Origin: Staphylococcus sp.
Lineage (GTDB): Bacteria; Bacteroidota; Bacteroidia; Bacteroidales; Muribaculaceae
Length of the DNA: 64,000 bases
Direction of reading: 5' to 3'
Assembly (NCBI GenBank): GCA_023665865.1
Contig: JAMPDC010000001.1
Coordinates: 1,480,235 to 1,544,234, forward strand
Positions 62,540 through 64,000 of the stretch are shown one piece after another. A program made the position numbers and the translations under genes. The notes under the pieces are model-generated. The model was given only the letters and a program-made list of their open reading frames with translations, did no database searches and was not told the DNA's origin. Numbering within the stretch: position 1 is the stretch's first letter; every line of letters begins with the position of its first letter.

Positions 62540-63601
62540 TCAGTCGAGCTTGCGCATGACACCCTGCTCCGGATCCTGCCCGACATCATACCAGCGCTTG
62601 TCGAGGATAGGTCTGAGCCCTCGGAGGGAGCGGATCTTATTCTTGATCGCCCATCCGAGCGGATGACGGATATATTTGTGCATGACAGGCGACGCAGTGC
62701 CCACCATCCAGCAGTTTTTGGGACATTTCCTCACCTTTTCCCTCACTCGCTCAGCCTGTTCGCTAGTCCAGAGTTCCATGAAGGGAGCATCGTGGATGTT
62801 GCCCATAGAATCTTTCCACACCTTAGCCTCCAGTCCATTGCAGGGATAGACCTCACCCCAGGGGTCAATGAAGAAGTTGGCCGAGCCGGCCTCGCAGGGG
62901 AGCATGCGGCGATTGCCCTCGATGTAGTTGATAAGACCCATGTTGAAAAACGCACGGAACCACGACTTCGGATGATTCTCCTTGAGCTGCCACTCGATCA
63001 AGGTCTCGAAATCGCGGCAGACGGTCTCACGGTTGGTGATCTCATTGTCGTCCTTGTGGAAGTAGTATGAATTGTGGAAGGCAGCCGTTGCAAATTCCAG
63101 TCCGAGAGACTTTGAGAGACGGTAGAGCGACAGCATATCCTCGGAATTATTGTTTGAGACAGTGCAACCGAAGCCGATATCCTTGACACCCATCTGACGG
63201 AGCTTGAGCAGAGTCCTCAGACCCTTGTCGAAACCACCCTCACGTCCGCGCAATTCATCGTTCTTACGGCTGAGGCCCTCGATCGAGATACGGATGCCGA
63301 TGTTGGGGAAGCGGCGCGCGAGCGCGATCACTCTCTCCTCAAACCATCCCGAAGTGGAGATGACGATGCGGTCAGTGTGGCGGAAACACTCCTCGACGAT
63401 CTCCGGAAGATCCTCACGGATGAAGGGTTCACCACCCGTCAGGTTGATAAATTTCAACTTGGGCAGCGAAGTGAGGTCAGAGGCCTTGATTTCCTCCTTC
63501 TTATCGGTGGGATACTGCCAGATATTGCACATCTGGCACTGCATCGGGCACCTGTAGGTCAGTATTATTGACGCATCGGTCGGTTTTATCTGTTTCATCA
63601 A
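62540..63601 (-). CDS. Radical SAM/SPASM domain protein
   Basis: 353 residues. The radical SAM cluster is Cys18-x3-Cys22-x2-Cys25 (RCPMQCQMCNIW), followed by INLTGGEPFIREDLPEIV (SAM-binding GGE). The C-terminus has a SPASM-type Cys set (LPCEAGSANFFIDPWGEVYPCNG, KCPKNCW) for auxiliary Fe-S clusters. Such enzymes modify peptides or, in glycan loci of Bacteroidales, probably sugar or lipid intermediates. No precursor peptide was found beside it, and its position between two glycosyltransferases favours a glycan-linked role (inference). Confidence 0.88.
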   Translation of the reverse strand: MMKQIKPTDASIILTYRCPMQCQMCNIWQYPTDKKEEIKASDLTSLPKLKFINLTGGEPFIREDLPEIVEECFRHTDRIVISTSGWFEERVIALARRFPNIGIRISIEGLSRKNDELRGREGGFDKGLRTLLKLRQMGVKDIGFGCTVSNNNSEDMLSLYRLSKSLGLEFATAAFHNSYYFHKDDNEITNRETVCRDFETLIEWQLKENHPKSWFRAFFNMGLINYIEGNRRMLPCEAGSANFFIDPWGEVYPCNGLEAKVWKDSMGNIHDAPFMELWTSEQAERVREKVRKCPKNCWMVGTASPVMHKYIRHPLGWAIKNKIRSLRGLRPILDKRWYDVGQDPEQGVMRKLD

Positions 63602-63624
63602 ACTTCTTTAGTCTATAAATTTTA

Positions 63625-64000
63625 TCAGCGCAGACCGTAGGCAGCTTCAAGCCTTGAGAAATGGTTTGCGGAGGAGAAACGCCGGAGCGCATTATCTTTT
63701 ATCATTTCGCGGTTCCAGTCGGCAGTGCAGGCCTTGAGCAGACTCTCACGCAGATCCTCGCGGTCGCCACAGTCAAAGATCAATCCATCACGGCCCGACA
63801 CAATCAGCTCGGGGATGCCGCCGATGTCAGCCCCGACAACCGGAGTGCCCAACGAGAGAGATTCTATCACACTCAGAGGATTGTTTTCATACCAGACCGA
63901 CGGGACGACCGAGAACATCGCACCCTTGAGGAGCGATCCAACCTGCTCACCCGAGAGGGGACCGAGAAACTCGATGTTGGAAGCAGTGGCATATTTCGCG
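63625..64000 (-). CDS. Family 4 glycosyltransferase, C-terminal part (cut by window edge)
   Basis: The frame is open to the right edge, so the N-terminus is missing. The 125 visible residues are a GT4 donor domain: IEFLGPLSGEQVGSLLKGAM, SVVPSVWYENNPLSVIESLS (catalytic Glu region), LGTPVVGADIGGIPELI and DGLIFDCGDREDLRESL. An ATG at 63918 lies inside the domain and is not the true start. It ends 23 nt upstream of the radical SAM gene. Confidence 0.88.
   Translation of the reverse strand, partial: AKYATASNIEFLGPLSGEQVGSLLKGAMFSVVPSVWYENNPLSVIESLSLGTPVVGADIGGIPELIVSGRDGLIFDCGDREDLRESLLKACTADWNREMIKDNALRRFSSANHFSRLEAAYGLR

Overview
The window comes from a Bacteroidota chromosome, almost certainly order Bacteroidales. 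The evidence is a SusC/SusD pair, lipoproteins with Cys-Ser-Asp/Glu type export signals, FimB-like fimbrial lipoproteins, a C10 (streptopain-like) protease, DUF3244, DUF4450, GH105/GH106 and CE12 enzymes, and many promoters of the Bacteroidetes type (TTTG, about 19 nt, TAnnTTTG). The core genes are rather GC-rich for the order, which together with the gene set suggests a Muribaculaceae-like gut bacterium. That family-level placement is inference. No phage, insertion sequence or CRISPR array was seen.

Layout. 0.2-2.4 kb: serC-serA serine biosynthesis operon (minus). 2.5-9 kb: a small basic orphan protein, then a complete RND tripartite efflux operon. 9-13 kb: AT-rich dinD-like gene, rarA, a DUF308/HdeD membrane protein and an orphan membrane-anchored solute-binding protein. 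13.1-15.2 kb: a large putative porin with an attenuator-like leader. 15.3-19.3 kb: a four-gene redox operon (NapH/NapG-like fused polyferredoxin with an internal twin-arginine motif, Tat aldo/keto reductase, DUF1893, ECF S-component-like protein). 19.5-22.1 kb: two fimbrial-type lipoproteins, one fused to leucine-rich repeats. 22.4-30.3 kb: a SusC/SusD operon with two surface lipoproteins, closed by a strong terminator. 30.4-36.3 kb: a separate catabolic operon (DapA-family lyase, sodium:solute symporter, iron alcohol dehydrogenase, PdxA2, DUF1537 four-carbon acid-sugar kinase).

36.3-42 kb is an accessory region. It holds three copies of a composite palindromic repeat, a 32-bp perfect inverted repeat, the SRP RNA gene (ffs, minus), an AT-rich C10 protease/DUF3244 operon and a TPR-membrane-HTH regulator. 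42-53 kb: a rhamnogalacturonan-type set (CE12; then an unassigned glycosidase-like protein, DUF4450, GH106 and GH105), with a MntA/HepT toxin-antitoxin pair wedged in by the CE12 gene. 53-54 kb: a YafQ-type toxin-antitoxin pair and the initiator tRNA. 54-59 kb: tandem rhomboid proteases, an endonuclease/exonuclease/phosphatase-fold protein and an M3 peptidase. 59.1-61.4 kb: a candidate small RNA, an ECF-like sigma factor and a porin. 61.4-64 kb: the start of a glycan locus (two GT4 glycosyltransferases around a radical SAM/SPASM protein) that runs off the right edge.

Most promising for new biology: the fused polyferredoxin/Tat reductase operon; the PdxA2/DUF1537 catabolic operon beside a SusCD locus; the two unassigned helical-barrel proteins of the rhamnogalacturonan operon; the C10 protease operon with a possible inhibitor; and several unannotated RNA or palindromic elements.
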